From the NCBI GenBank assembly GCA_947454105.1, contig CANGIP010000001.1, positions 186,001 through 250,000 on the forward strand: a stretch of 64,000 bases of DNA, given 5' to 3'. The number at the start of each line of letters is the position of its first letter. Positions within the stretch are counted from its first letter, which is position 1. Source of the DNA: Actinomycetota bacterium (GTDB taxonomy: Bacteria; Actinomycetota; Acidimicrobiia; Acidimicrobiales; Ilumatobacteraceae). Below, piece after piece: positions 44,166 to 54,761 of this stretch. The position numbers and the translations under genes are program-made. A model generated the notes under the pieces. The model was not told the DNA's origin and did no database searches. It saw only the letters and a list, made by a program, of their open reading frames with translations.

Positions 44166-44243
44166 CGGGGTGTAGCGCAGCTTGGCTAGCGCGCCACGTT
44201 CGGGACGTGGAGGCCGGAGGTTCAAATCCTCTCACCCCGACCA
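44166..44243 (+). tRNA. tRNA-Pro (anticodon CGG)
   Basis: The sequence folds as a full cloverleaf: acceptor CGGGGTG/CACCCCG, D-arm GCGC..GCGC, anticodon stem CCACG/CGTGG with loop TTCGGGA (anticodon CGG), T-arm GGAGG-TTCAAAT-CCTCT, discriminator A and an encoded CCA. It reads CCG codons. Confidence 0.95.
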
Positions 44244-44246
44244 GCA

Positions 44247-44274
44247 CACATCCCCCGCTTCGGCGGGGGATGTG
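44247..44274 (+). terminator. Hairpin terminator after tRNA-Pro
   Basis: CACATCCCCCGC (44247-44258) pairs with GCGGGGGATGTG (44263-44274) around a TTCG tetraloop, 3 nt after the tRNA CCA. The stem is strong but the following U-tract is short (CCATTT). Confidence 0.8.
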
Positions 44275-44309
44275 CCATTTACCGGCTCATTTCGCTCTAC
44301 GGTGAACCC

Positions 44310-44588
44310 GTGGATATTGCGCAACTTCAAGATGTCATCGAACGTACCTACGGCGACCGCGATCGTGCCCGGGGTGTGCCCTCAACTGTGGCTTGGTTAG
44401 CCGAAGAAATCGGTGAATTAGCTCAGGCCGTGCGCAAAGGTACTAAGGCTCAACAAGAACACGAATTCGGCGATGTGTTGGCCTGGGTCGCAACGCTTGC
44501 CAATCAAATGGGCGTCGACCTATCTGCGTGCGTTGAGCGTTACGCCAACGGATGTCCGCGCTGCGCGGCTCTCCCATGTGCGTGCTAA
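44310..44588 (+). CDS. MazG-like nucleotide pyrophosphohydrolase, single small domain
   Basis: The 92-residue protein has the MazG helix pattern with its Mg-binding acidic residues: STVAWLAEEIGELAQAVRKG (ExxE) and EHEFGDVLAWVATLANQMGV (ExxD). It ends in the Cys-rich tail CPRCAALPCAC, a probable metal-binding cluster found on small actinobacterial members. Such enzymes hydrolyse non-canonical or excess NTPs to NMP and pyrophosphate. GTG 44310 is the start. It stands alone between tRNA-Pro and the convergent asd gene. Confidence 0.85.
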   Translation: MDIAQLQDVIERTYGDRDRARGVPSTVAWLAEEIGELAQAVRKGTKAQQEHEFGDVLAWVATLANQMGVDLSACVERYANGCPRCAALPCAC

Positions 44589-44595
44589 CTGATCT

Positions 44596-46484
<1,889 letters not shown>

Positions 46485-46487
46485 GAA

Positions 46488-47738
46488 TTATTTCCGCTCG
46501 GGCAACGGAGCGCTGTATGACTGGCCACTGTCGAGACCAAATGCAGTGTGTAATGAACGGGCAGCTTTTTCAAGATCGGCTGCAGCAACAACAACGGAAA
46601 TGCGAATGGTTGACGTTGAAATCATTTCAATGTTGACATCGTTGTCGGCAAGTGTGCGGAACATCTTTGCGGCGATGCCGGGACTGGTTTTCATTCCAGC
46701 ACCGACCAATGAAATCTTGGCAATTGAATCGTCTTGTGCAATGCCAGCAGCACCAATTTCTTTGGCAACCGATTCAACGATTCCTTGAGCAACTTTCATG
46801 TCGGCTTTGGGCACAGTGAAACTGATGTCGGTGTTGCCGTCTGTTGATGTGTTCTGCACGATCATGTCGACGTTCACGTTTGACTCAGCAAGTTGTTCAA
46901 ACAACGCAGCCGAAATTCCGGGGCGATCGGGCACTTTACGCACGGTCACTTTGGCTTCACTGGTATCGGTGACAACTCCAGAGATAATGGGATCTTCCAT
47001 CGAAGGCTCCTGACTAGTGACCCAAGTACCTGGCTCCCAGGTGAAACTGGAACGCACTTGAATCGGGACATTGTGATTACGAGCAAATTCAACTGAACGC
47101 AGAGCAAGAACCTTGCTACCAGCGCCAGCCATTTCGAGCATTTCATCAAAGTTGATGTGTTGAAGTTTGCGTGCCTGCGGAACGATGCGCGGGTCGGCGG
47201 TAAAGACACCCGTGACATCGGTGTAAATCTCGCAACTATCAGCGTTGAGCGCAGCCGCCAAAGCAACCGCCGTGGTGTCCGAGCCACCACGACCAAGCGT
47301 GGTGATTTCTTTATCGGTGCTGACGCCTTGGAAGCCGGCGACGACACATACTTTGCCTTGTGACAGTGCCTCACGGACACGATCGCCCTTCACTTCAAGA
47401 ATCTTGGCTTTGGTGTGCACGGTGTCGGTGATGATGCCGACTTGGCTTCCCGTGAAACTGATGGCGTCAATTCCTACGCCGGCGAGAGCCATACATACCA
47501 GGGTCATAGAGATGCGCTCGCCAGTAGTGAGCAACATGTCCAGTTCACGAGCCGGCTGCACCGATGAGACATCGTTGGCGAGCTTGATCAGGTTGTCCGT
47601 CGACTTACCCATGGCCGAAACCACAACGACCACATCATTGCCGTGACGCTTGGTGAAGGCCACATGTTCGGCCACGGCACGGATGCGTTCAGGGTCGGCT
47701 ACCGAAGTGCCTCCATATTTTTGGACAATGAGTGCCAC
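46488..47738 (-). CDS. lysC: Aspartokinase
   Basis: The 416-residue kinase catalyses the first step of the aspartate family pathway. VQKYGGTSVADPERIRAVAE is the ATP-site signature, followed by VVVSAMGKSTDNLI, LLTTGERISMTLVCMAL, TLGRGGSDTTAVALAAALNA, CEIYTDVTGVFTADPRIVP and two C-terminal ACT domains (KVTVRKVPDRPGISAALFEQ; ISLVGAGMKTSPGIAAKMFR), which mediate feedback by lysine and/or threonine. As in corynebacteria, an internal start may produce a separate beta subunit consisting of the ACT half. The start is GTG 47738. It leads the operon with the methyltransferase and asd. Confidence 0.95.
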   Translation of the reverse strand: MALIVQKYGGTSVADPERIRAVAEHVAFTKRHGNDVVVVVSAMGKSTDNLIKLANDVSSVQPARELDMLLTTGERISMTLVCMALAGVGIDAISFTGSQVGIITDTVHTKAKILEVKGDRVREALSQGKVCVVAGFQGVSTDKEITTLGRGGSDTTAVALAAALNADSCEIYTDVTGVFTADPRIVPQARKLQHINFDEMLEMAGAGSKVLALRSVEFARNHNVPIQVRSSFTWEPGTWVTSQEPSMEDPIISGVVTDTSEAKVTVRKVPDRPGISAALFEQLAESNVNVDMIVQNTSTDGNTDISFTVPKADMKVAQGIVESVAKEIGAAGIAQDDSIAKISLVGAGMKTSPGIAAKMFRTLADNDVNIEMISTSTIRISVVVAAADLEKAARSLHTAFGLDSGQSYSAPLPERK

Positions 47739-47845
47739 AAGGGTGTCAGGCTACCTCTTTATGGCGCTGAGATCAGGTTGTTTACCTAACGATCACCATT
47801 CCTGACCTGCGTGGCGGGCTTCTCCTCCGTTAGCCTTCCCCCACT

Positions 47846-48724
47846 ATGGGAACAGCAAAACGTGAACGTAAAAAGATGAACCGCGAGATGGGCCGTCAGG
47901 CTCAACAGGTTGCCGCCAAGCGCCAGAAAACGACCAAGATGACCATCCGTATCGTCGGAGCCGTTGTCATCGTTTTGGCATTGTTCTTCGGCATCGCATT
48001 CCTCACCAAGGACGACTCAACTGACAAGGGCTCGCCTGTCTCAACAATTGTTGATGCATACGCAAGCACCACAATCGCCGGCGACGCCACGACCACCGTG
48101 CCTGCCGATAGCACTGTGCCTAGCGACACTGCTGCACCAGCAGACTTTGTCTACGGAACTACCGAGTGCCCACCGGCCGAGGGAGCCGCAACTCAGACTC
48201 AGACATTCAGCGATTCATTCGCGCTGTGTATCGACCCCGCCAAGACGTATACCGCAGTGGTGAAGACCAACATGGGCACGTACTCGGCAGTACTTGATGC
48301 AGCGAAGGCTCCTGGCGCCGTGAACAACTTTGTGAGCTTGGCTCGTAACAAGTACTTCGACGGCACCAAGTGTCATCGTGCAATTCCTGGCTTCATGATT
48401 CAGTGTGGTGACCCCACCGCAACTGGTTCTGGTGGTCCTGGCTACAAGTTCGCTGATGAATTGCCTGCGTCTGGCGAATACAAGATTGGCTCATTGGCTA
48501 TGGCGAACTCTGGTGCAAACACCAACGGCAGCCAGTTCTTTGTGATCAGTGGCGATCAGGGTGTTGCATTGCCGCCGAATTACACCTTGTTCGGTCAAGT
48601 CACTGATGGACTTGACACCACAGTTGTTGCTCTTGATGCTGCCGGCAATGATGACCCTGCATCAAATGGTGTTCCGCCACTCAAAGAGATCAAGATCGAG
48701 TCGATCACCATTACTGAAAGCTAA
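47846..48724 (+). CDS. Membrane-anchored cyclophilin-type peptidyl-prolyl isomerase
   Basis: The 292-residue product has a very basic N-terminus (AKRERKKMNREMGRQAQQVA), one membrane helix (IRIVGAVVIVLALFFGIAFL, residues about 33-53), a Thr/Ala linker and a cyclophilin domain from about residue 128. The domain includes APGAVNNFVSLARNKYFDGT, KCHRAIPGFMIQCGDPTATG, SGGPGYKFADELP, LAMANSGANTNGSQFFVISG and YTLFGQVTDGLDTTVV. Catalytic Arg in CHRAIPGFMIQ is present. It probably folds exported proteins on the outer face of the membrane. A shared terminator follows at 48762. Confidence 0.93.
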   Translation: MGTAKRERKKMNREMGRQAQQVAAKRQKTTKMTIRIVGAVVIVLALFFGIAFLTKDDSTDKGSPVSTIVDAYASTTIAGDATTTVPADSTVPSDTAAPADFVYGTTECPPAEGAATQTQTFSDSFALCIDPAKTYTAVVKTNMGTYSAVLDAAKAPGAVNNFVSLARNKYFDGTKCHRAIPGFMIQCGDPTATGSGGPGYKFADELPASGEYKIGSLAMANSGANTNGSQFFVISGDQGVALPPNYTLFGQVTDGLDTTVVALDAAGNDDPASNGVPPLKEIKIESITITES

Positions 48725-48761
48725 TTAAGTTCTTCACATTGGTACTGAATTCCAGATACTA

Positions 48762-48809
48762 AAAATCCCCCTCGGCTCCTGGACTAAACCAGATGCCGAG
48801 GGGGATTTT
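48762..48809. terminator. Bidirectional rho-independent terminator
   Basis: AAAATCCCCCTCGGC (48762-48776) pairs with GCCGAGGGGGATTTT (48795-48809). The A-tract on one side and T-tract on the other make it work for the rightward cyclophilin gene and the leftward surface-repeat gene. Confidence 0.93.
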
Positions 48810-48834
48810 GTTTGAGTGATGTATTACTTGTGAA

Positions 48835-51800
48835 TCAGACTGGCTGTGCGCCGAAGTATCCAGCTGCGTCCACGAGCAAGTGGGCCTTGCCGTATACGTA
48901 GAAGCACACGTGTCCGTCATTCGAGACCGGCGCAATCACAGCGTTCGGAACCGTCTGACCATTCACGAAGTTGAGGTTCGATGAATCCGGACGAGTACCA
49001 CATGGGTACACCGTCACGTAACCACCAGCATTACCGGCTTCACCATCAACCACAGTCACGTTGAGCGCAATGGAGGTCATGCCCGAGGCAGGCAATCCAC
49101 TGGCTCCAGCAACAGTGAGGTCGTAGGCAGCTCCGGTTCCATCGGTTGTACCAACCTTGATACCTGAAGTACGAGTGTTCAACAAGCGCACTGGTGCTTC
49201 AAGAGCAGTCAGCGAATTGTCGAAGTAACCCGATACGTCAGCCAACAAGTGAGCCTTGCCGTAGACATAGAAGCACACTTTTCCTTCTGGCGAAACTGAT
49301 GCAATGACTGCGTTCGGAACCGTCTGACCATTCACGAAGTTGAGGTTCGATGAATCCGGACGAGTACCACATGGGTACACCGTCACGTAACCACCAGCAT
49401 TACCAGCTTCACCATCAACCACAGTCACGTTCATCGCAACTGTGCTCAAGTCTCCAGCAGCAGGCAAACCGCCCTCGCCGGCAACAGTCAGTTCGTAGGC
49501 CGTACCGGTGCCATCGGTCTTACCGACCTTGACACCCGAGGAACGAGTGTTCAACAAACGAGTCGGGGACGACAACGAAGTGAAGCCTTCAGTGAAGTAG
49601 CCAGAAACGTCAGCCAACAAGTGAGCCTTGCCGTACACGTAGAAACACACGTGTCCAGTTTCTGAAACCGGCGCAATCACTGCGTTCGGAACCGTCTGAC
49701 CATTCACGAAGTTGAGGTTCGATGAATCCGGGCGAGCACCACACGGGTACACCGTCACGTAACCACCAGCATTACCAGCTTCACCATCAACCACAGTCAC
49801 GTTAAGCGCAACTGCAACGACACCATCGGCCGGGATTCCGCTGACTCCAGCAACGGTTAGGTCATACGCTTCACCTGTTCCGTCAAGCTTGCCGACCTTG
49901 ATACCCGATGTACGAGTGTTCAAGAGACGTTCTGGAGCTTCAAGAGCGGTCAACCCACCAAGTGCGACATCAACTTCTTCGGAGAAGATTGCCGTCACTG
50001 CAAAAGGGCTGCTCATGGGAAGGGTACAAGAAGTACTCGTACCAGAACATGCGCCGTCCCAACCATCAAATTGCCAACCGGCATCCGGGGTCGCAGTCAA
50101 GGTCACCGCAGTACCGTTGGTGAAGTCGTGAGTACATCCAGAGCCGCCTCGACACGAGTCAATTCCCGCAGGGTTTGAATCGACAGTTCCGTTACCAACA
50201 ACAGTGACTCCAAGGTTGCGTTGAATTTGCGTGAACGTCGCCGTCACCGTACGAGCTTCGCTCATCGTGACGACGCAAGTGCTTGTAATACCAGTACATG
50301 CACCGCCCCAGGCCAACTGCCATCCGAAGGTCGGTAGCGCAGTCAAAGTCACCTGAACACCATCGTTAAAGTTGGCACTACAGGTTCCTGATGTACTCGT
50401 GCAGCTCGTAATTCCAACCAGGTTTGACCCAACAGTTCCGTTACCGGAAACAGTGACACCAAGGTTACGTTGGATTTGCGTGAACGTCGCCGTCACCGTA
50501 CGAGCTTCGCTCATCGTGACGCTACAAGTGCTCGTACCAGTACATGCACCGCTCCAAGCATTCAGCTGCCAACCAGAAGCTGGTGTCGCAGTCAAAGTGA
50601 CCGTGTCAAGCGCATCAAAAGTGCCTGTGTCAGTACCAGCAGCTGACAACGATATTCCGCTCGGGTTTGAAGAGACTGCTCCGTTACCGACCTGGGTGAC
50701 CGACAAATCGTGAGTCACCGAGAATGGAACTGAGAACAAGTCGATCGTTGAGTTGCCACCAGCAACGCCACCAATGTTTGATGCACTGGACATCACGAGA
50801 ACAACACCGTCGTTGGTGGTTGGATCCCAATCAAGCGCAGCAACACTGCTATCTCCATCGGCACTTGCGCCGACTGCATTGGTAGATATGAGGTCAGTCG
50901 TGTGTTCGGCCGTGTCATACAAAAAGACGTCAGTCTTATTGTTGTTGTCAACGTCTGACAAGAACTCGTCACCAGACTGATAGGCCACAAAACGGCAGTC
51001 ATCAGAGATACGCGGGTTAGCAGCCGACGAAGCAGCAATACCTAGCGAATCCTTGCTGATCAGCGAAACAACTGCGGTACCAGTACGGTTGTCCCACAGG
51101 AAAATTCCCTGTGCGGGTCCTGCGTCACCAGCTAAAAGGTCGTATCCGCGATCGGCCTTGAAGGCCACACAGGTTCCGTCAGGTGTGATTGCAGCCGGAC
51201 GCTCGCTATCAGCAAGTGTTCCGGTCGAAACATCACCATTTGGCTTCGTCGTGAGGTAGCGACCGGCTCCTGCCGAACGCAAAACTAATCCGCCAACAGT
51301 TCCAGAATCGCTCACTAGGTCGGTCGCTTCAGTCGTCACAACAACCTTTGATCCGTTACCCGAAATCGCTGGCAAGAAACCGCCGCCTGATGAACCGTTC
51401 GTTGCAAACTGAGTTGCCCACGTCACAGGAGTCGTCGCCGCTGCCACAGTGATGTCACGAACATACACGTCAGGACCAAAGTTCAGGTCGTCAACGTTGA
51501 AGTCCATATCAGTCACGAAAGCAACTTTGGAGCAGTCTTCACTGATGACACCCGAGTTGGCACCGAGATACGAAATATCGTATTCGCCAGTGTCGGCGTT
51601 GTATGACTGACTCACCAAGGTTGTCGTCACGCCAGCAGTTGGACTGGATTGACTAAATTCGTCCATGATTTGGTCGGTGTCGGCATCGCGATCAACGACG
51701 TAGACGTCTTCAGCGCCGTTGGCGTCAGTTGTGCCCCATTCATTTTCGGTGGTGAATACGACATATCGTCCGTTACCACAGATTGTCGGGTCATAGCTAT

Positions 51801-52152
51801 TGGCAAAATTGCTTCCTTGTTCACCTGAGGCACTGGTTGACAGTCGCGTAATTGTCGTACCATCGGTGACGAAAATATCTGAAGCGTTGTTGGTGTCACT
51901 AGGAACCAGGTTATTTGCTGATGATTCAAAGACAGTCCAGCGTGTCGAGCCCACCAATGTTGTATTGACTCCCCATGCCTGTCCTAAACCTGAATCACCA
52001 ACTCCTGCATTTGCACTACTACCAGCAAGACCGGTAGCAACGATTGAGGCACTTGCGGTCGTGGCGGCCGATGCTGGCAACTGGGGAGCAATCCCCAGCG
52101 CCAAACTCGAACCCACCAACGCCGTCAAGGCGCAAAGTGAAAGTTTTTTCAT
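48835..52152 (-). CDS. Large secreted surface protein with propeller-like, bacterial-repeat and triplicated C-terminal domains
   Basis: The 1105-residue product starts at ATG 52152 (GAGGA at good spacing) with a signal peptide (SLCALTALVGSSLALGIAPQ, cleavage near PASA). Residues about 30-480 resemble a WD40/TolB-like propeller (GNGRYVVFTTENEWG, VSISEDCSKVAFVTD-like blocks, DCRFVAYQSGDEFL). Then come three units of an InlB/Big-type bacterial repeat (TATPASGWQLNAWSGACTGT; EARTVTATFTQIQRNLGVTV). The last 370 residues are three near-identical domains containing PERLLNTRTSG, VALNVTVVDGEAGNAGGYVT, VYPCGARPDSSNLNFVNGQT and HVCFYVYGKAHLLADVSGYF. No LPXTG or membrane tail is present, so retention would have to be non-covalent. 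It follows a PstS-like gene by 19 nt and is likely cotranscribed with it. Confidence 0.85.
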   Translation of the reverse strand: MKKLSLCALTALVGSSLALGIAPQLPASAATTASASIVATGLAGSSANAGVGDSGLGQAWGVNTTLVGSTRWTVFESSANNLVPSDTNNASDIFVTDGTTITRLSTSASGEQGSNFANSYDPTICGNGRYVVFTTENEWGTTDANGAEDVYVVDRDADTDQIMDEFSQSSPTAGVTTTLVSQSYNADTGEYDISYLGANSGVISEDCSKVAFVTDMDFNVDDLNFGPDVYVRDITVAAATTPVTWATQFATNGSSGGGFLPAISGNGSKVVVTTEATDLVSDSGTVGGLVLRSAGAGRYLTTKPNGDVSTGTLADSERPAAITPDGTCVAFKADRGYDLLAGDAGPAQGIFLWDNRTGTAVVSLISKDSLGIAASSAANPRISDDCRFVAYQSGDEFLSDVDNNNKTDVFLYDTAEHTTDLISTNAVGASADGDSSVAALDWDPTTNDGVVLVMSSASNIGGVAGGNSTIDLFSVPFSVTHDLSVTQVGNGAVSSNPSGISLSAAGTDTGTFDALDTVTLTATPASGWQLNAWSGACTGTSTCSVTMSEARTVTATFTQIQRNLGVTVSGNGTVGSNLVGITSCTSTSGTCSANFNDGVQVTLTALPTFGWQLAWGGACTGITSTCVVTMSEARTVTATFTQIQRNLGVTVVGNGTVDSNPAGIDSCRGGSGCTHDFTNGTAVTLTATPDAGWQFDGWDGACSGTSTSCTLPMSSPFAVTAIFSEEVDVALGGLTALEAPERLLNTRTSGIKVGKLDGTGEAYDLTVAGVSGIPADGVVAVALNVTVVDGEAGNAGGYVTVYPCGARPDSSNLNFVNGQTVPNAVIAPVSETGHVCFYVYGKAHLLADVSGYFTEGFTSLSSPTRLLNTRSSGVKVGKTDGTGTAYELTVAGEGGLPAAGDLSTVAMNVTVVDGEAGNAGGYVTVYPCGTRPDSSNLNFVNGQTVPNAVIASVSPEGKVCFYVYGKAHLLADVSGYFDNSLTALEAPVRLLNTRTSGIKVGTTDGTGAAYDLTVAGASGLPASGMTSIALNVTVVDGEAGNAGGYVTVYPCGTRPDSSNLNFVNGQTVPNAVIAPVSNDGHVCFYVYGKAHLLVDAAGYFGAQPV
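48838..49957 (-). repeat. Three tandem ~370-bp coding repeats
   Basis: The 3' end of the surface-protein gene consists of three copies with a period of 369-372 bp. A reference point (GCGTTCGGAACCGTCTGACC) occurs at 48941, 49310 and 49682. Long stretches around it are identical in all three copies, so the repeats are recent or kept alike by gene conversion. Confidence 0.9.
50211..50522 (-). repeat. Near-identical coding repeats of the bacterial-repeat domain
   Basis: A stretch encoding EARTVTATFTQIQRNLGVTV occurs at about 50211-50270 and again at about 50460-50522 with almost no base change (for example GTGAACGTCGCCGTCACCGT at 50231 and 50480). A third, more diverged unit lies just upstream in coordinates (about 49960-50150). 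Confidence 0.8.
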
Positions 52153-52171
52153 GTGTTTGTCCTCAGTCCGC

Positions 52172-53800
52172 TCAGCTGTTCGACAATGCGGCTTGGTTGT
52201 GACGGCAATTTGACGTGCCATATGACGAATCATTCGCGTCGGTAGGGCCAGAAGTGATCGGCTTGAAACCGAACGAAGCAATGATGCGGCGAGCGGTGGC
52301 ATCGCCACAAATGAAACCAGGTACGGCCCCAACAGTCACCGCGGTGTCAGTAGCATCACCGTCGAGGTTGCAGTCGGTACCTGCAACTACTTCGCTGACA
52401 ACGCCATTGTTAGCGTTGTTGGCACAAGCAGGTGGCTGCTTTGACACGCCGACAAAGCGACGAGCATCAGGTGAACGTGGAACGTCCGCACCAGCGTTCA
52501 ACGGAATGACGTTGTAGATCCAACGGGTTGCCTTGTAACGACTATCTGAAGTGTTGATCGTGCTAAACGATGGACGCTTCAACTGATCGGCATTAGGCCC
52601 AAACTTGCCGAATACTGCACCGTTGCGCTTATCTGTCTCGAGTGAGCGAGCCTGCAATACCCAGCGGCTGTAGCCGTACCAGCAAATTGCGTTGGGCTTG
52701 TCAGCATCAGAAACGTTACGGCAATCGTGTTCTTGAACAATCGGGAACGTAAATGAGTTCGTGGGATCTCCGTCTTTATCGTTCGCGGACTTGCTTGGGT
52801 ATCCATCGCAATCCGCCAAAACAGCAGAGTCAATTCCGTCACTGCGACCAAAGAAGATCGTTGCAACGTCTTTACCAGTTCCCGAGCCAGCCTGGATGCG
52901 GTAGGCCGCAATCTTTGCGGGCTCAACACTCACATTGCTGTTTGCAGTCAATTGGTTCCAGTACCGAATCTTCGGATAGCCGGCTTTCATGTCGCCAGTG
53001 TCGAAGTAGTCACCGTCTTGGTTGACGTCAACACTTGTTGCTGCGCACTGGTAAATATCTTTCGTATTTTGTGTCGTCAAACCGTTTGCAACTGCTGGTT
53101 GGCTATTGCCGGGGAAATACGTCCAACCAATTGCGTCAAGAGCAAATGCCCAGTACTCAAACTTTTGGGTATCAGCCGAATACGACGAGGAACGACCAAC
53201 GTCGAGACATGCGTAGTTGTTGTTTGCGCTGTTGTAGGTCACTCCCTTCACGGCAGAACCCGAAATTGCCGAGCGACCATCGCCAGAACCGTTCGGTGGT
53301 ATGACGCCGAGATTAACTGTGTAGGTACCAGGCACCGAGTTGACGGTTGGGCCACCAGGCACAGTTGAAATGGGTGTGAACTCAATATCGTCAGCCGCAG
53401 CGATGGCTCCATTTTGGTTGGTGTCTTCTGAACCTGCTCCACCGAAAACGTATTCCGTTGTGCAGTTTGCGTCCGGAGGAAGAACTGCTCCACCGGGCCA
53501 AGCCAAACGAGCAGCCTTCAACCAAGCAGTGGTCACCAAGGTGGATTCACCAGCTTCAATGTTTGCGTTTGCAGACACCAACGGCGGAATATTGACAGCC
53601 TTATCCCCATCGGGGTTGTAGCGGGTGCTCAAGTTATGAGCATCGACCAAAGCGTTCATCACGTAATACGTGGTGTCCGATCCAACAACGCCCAAAATGT
53701 CGCCTTTGTTACCATCTGCACCTGCGTGCACTTGGCTCGGAACGGCAAGCATTCCAGCGAGTGTGGCAACGCTGAGCGCCACCTTAGACAACTTCTTCAC
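52172..53800 (-). CDS. Secreted PstS-like substrate-binding protein with Ca-loop-like motifs
   Basis: The 542-residue product has a signal peptide (KVALSVATLAGMLAVPSQVHA). The mature start GDILGVVGSDTTYYVMNALV and the later RIQAGSGTGKDVATIFFGRS match the phosphate-binding PBP_like fold: GSDTT and SGTG are where PstS binds phosphate. Several Asp/Asn/Gly loops resemble EF-hand or dockerin calcium loops (EDTNQNGAIAAADDIEF, DVNQDGDYFDTGDM, DCNLDGDATDTA, DKDGDPTN). Eight or more Cys suggest disulfides. It has no lipobox or membrane anchor. It is upstream of the triplicated surface-protein gene in one transcript and has GTTCACC (a PHO-box half-site) in its leader. Phosphate or phosphonate binding is inferred. 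Confidence 0.75.
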   Translation of the reverse strand: MKKLSKVALSVATLAGMLAVPSQVHAGADGNKGDILGVVGSDTTYYVMNALVDAHNLSTRYNPDGDKAVNIPPLVSANANIEAGESTLVTTAWLKAARLAWPGGAVLPPDANCTTEYVFGGAGSEDTNQNGAIAAADDIEFTPISTVPGGPTVNSVPGTYTVNLGVIPPNGSGDGRSAISGSAVKGVTYNSANNNYACLDVGRSSSYSADTQKFEYWAFALDAIGWTYFPGNSQPAVANGLTTQNTKDIYQCAATSVDVNQDGDYFDTGDMKAGYPKIRYWNQLTANSNVSVEPAKIAAYRIQAGSGTGKDVATIFFGRSDGIDSAVLADCDGYPSKSANDKDGDPTNSFTFPIVQEHDCRNVSDADKPNAICWYGYSRWVLQARSLETDKRNGAVFGKFGPNADQLKRPSFSTINTSDSRYKATRWIYNVIPLNAGADVPRSPDARRFVGVSKQPPACANNANNGVVSEVVAGTDCNLDGDATDTAVTVGAVPGFICGDATARRIIASFGFKPITSGPTDANDSSYGTSNCRHNQAALSNS

Positions 53801-53918
53801 AGTTTTCTCCTTATGCGAGAGTTCGGGTTAACGAACGAATACTGCTCGCATCAAGTGAATGTGAAACCAGAGTTAGGTAACGAAACGGTGAACAGTAACT
53901 AACGAATTAGAAATTCGT

Positions 53919-54761
53919 TCAGCCAATCGCGGGATACATCAAAGTCGCGTGGTGCCACACCTCAAAAAGTACGACTGCGAGTAACGGGGTCGCAATGAGC
54001 CACATGACGCGTCTGCCGATTTTCTCAGAGAGTGGAATGAAAGTGACGAGCAAAATCAGTAATAAAAACAGCCATATTGCAAGCTGCATTGCCGAATGAT
54101 TCGAGCCTTCTAAACCTAATTCTGCGGTTGAGGTCTGCACATCGGTGGCTGCCGTCCCCGCGGGAAAAACTGGTGATGTCAGAAGTGCTCGAACAACTAA
54201 TCGCTGATCGGGCGAAGACCCGCCAACGCCCGTAATTAGAAGCAACATATTTCGTTCACCGGTGAATGCTGCCGAATCATTTGCCGAACGTACGGTTGAA
54301 TCGATGACTTCGTACGTATGCTCGCCTTGAGCCGTCGTGACAGTTATCTCTTGACCTGGTTTGAGCTCATCAAGATGCGCGAACGCCGATCCGTATCGAG
54401 TTGAGCGACCCAAAATTGCCGATGTGCCTGGTTGACCGGGAATCGCTGAACCAACTAAGTGACCTGGGCCTTTAGCCAAGTCCTCGGCCTGAGTTCCTTC
54501 AACGACTATTCGACGCACATTGATGTCTTTGATCTCAAGCAAGGCAACAGGTGTGCCGCTCGTGATTGGATAACCAACTGGCGCCACTCCATTCAAAAGC
54601 GCTGGCGTAAATTCTTTTTCTAACAGCGCCTGAGCTCGATCTTCTGCCATCGGCGTAAAGACTTTGGCGTAAGCAAAAAGGCCCAAAACAAGTACAAGCA
54701 GCGCCGCTGATCCCCAACGAACTTTCTGACGTAAATCTCTTTGAGGCGCGAGCACGGTCAT
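53919..54761 (-). CDS. Sortase-fold membrane protein lacking catalytic His and Cys (pseudo-sortase)
   Basis: The 280-residue protein has an N-terminal membrane helix (SAALLVLVLGLFAYAKVFTP), an extracellular sortase-like domain and two C-terminal helices (AIWLFLLLILLVTFIPL; MWLIATPLLAVVLFEVW). The domain reads GTSAILGRSTRYGSAFAHLD, ELKPGQEITVTTAQGEHTYE and MLLLITGVGG, then QRLVVRALL. In class E sortases the corresponding motifs are AGHRTTYG and LTLTTC, so the catalytic His is Arg (codon CGC) and the Cys is Gly (codon GGC); the substrate Arg in QRLVV is kept. It should therefore not transpeptidate in the usual way. It overlaps the upstream anchored PstS-like gene by 4 nt, so the two are coupled. 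Confidence 0.78.
   Translation of the reverse strand: MTVLAPQRDLRQKVRWGSAALLVLVLGLFAYAKVFTPMAEDRAQALLEKEFTPALLNGVAPVGYPITSGTPVALLEIKDINVRRIVVEGTQAEDLAKGPGHLVGSAIPGQPGTSAILGRSTRYGSAFAHLDELKPGQEITVTTAQGEHTYEVIDSTVRSANDSAAFTGERNMLLLITGVGGSSPDQRLVVRALLTSPVFPAGTAATDVQTSTAELGLEGSNHSAMQLAIWLFLLLILLVTFIPLSEKIGRRVMWLIATPLLAVVLFEVWHHATLMYPAIG

Noticed and set aside
43324-44247. Longer reading frame for the peptidoglycan-binding lipoprotein, starting at 44247
   Set aside because: The extra 64 residues are antisense to tRNA-Pro; the lipoprotein signal starts at 44055 or 44043.
44247-44274. Small RNA or riboswitch after tRNA-Pro
   Set aside because: The 12-bp stem with a TTCG loop is simply a strong terminator; no further structure is seen before the next gene.
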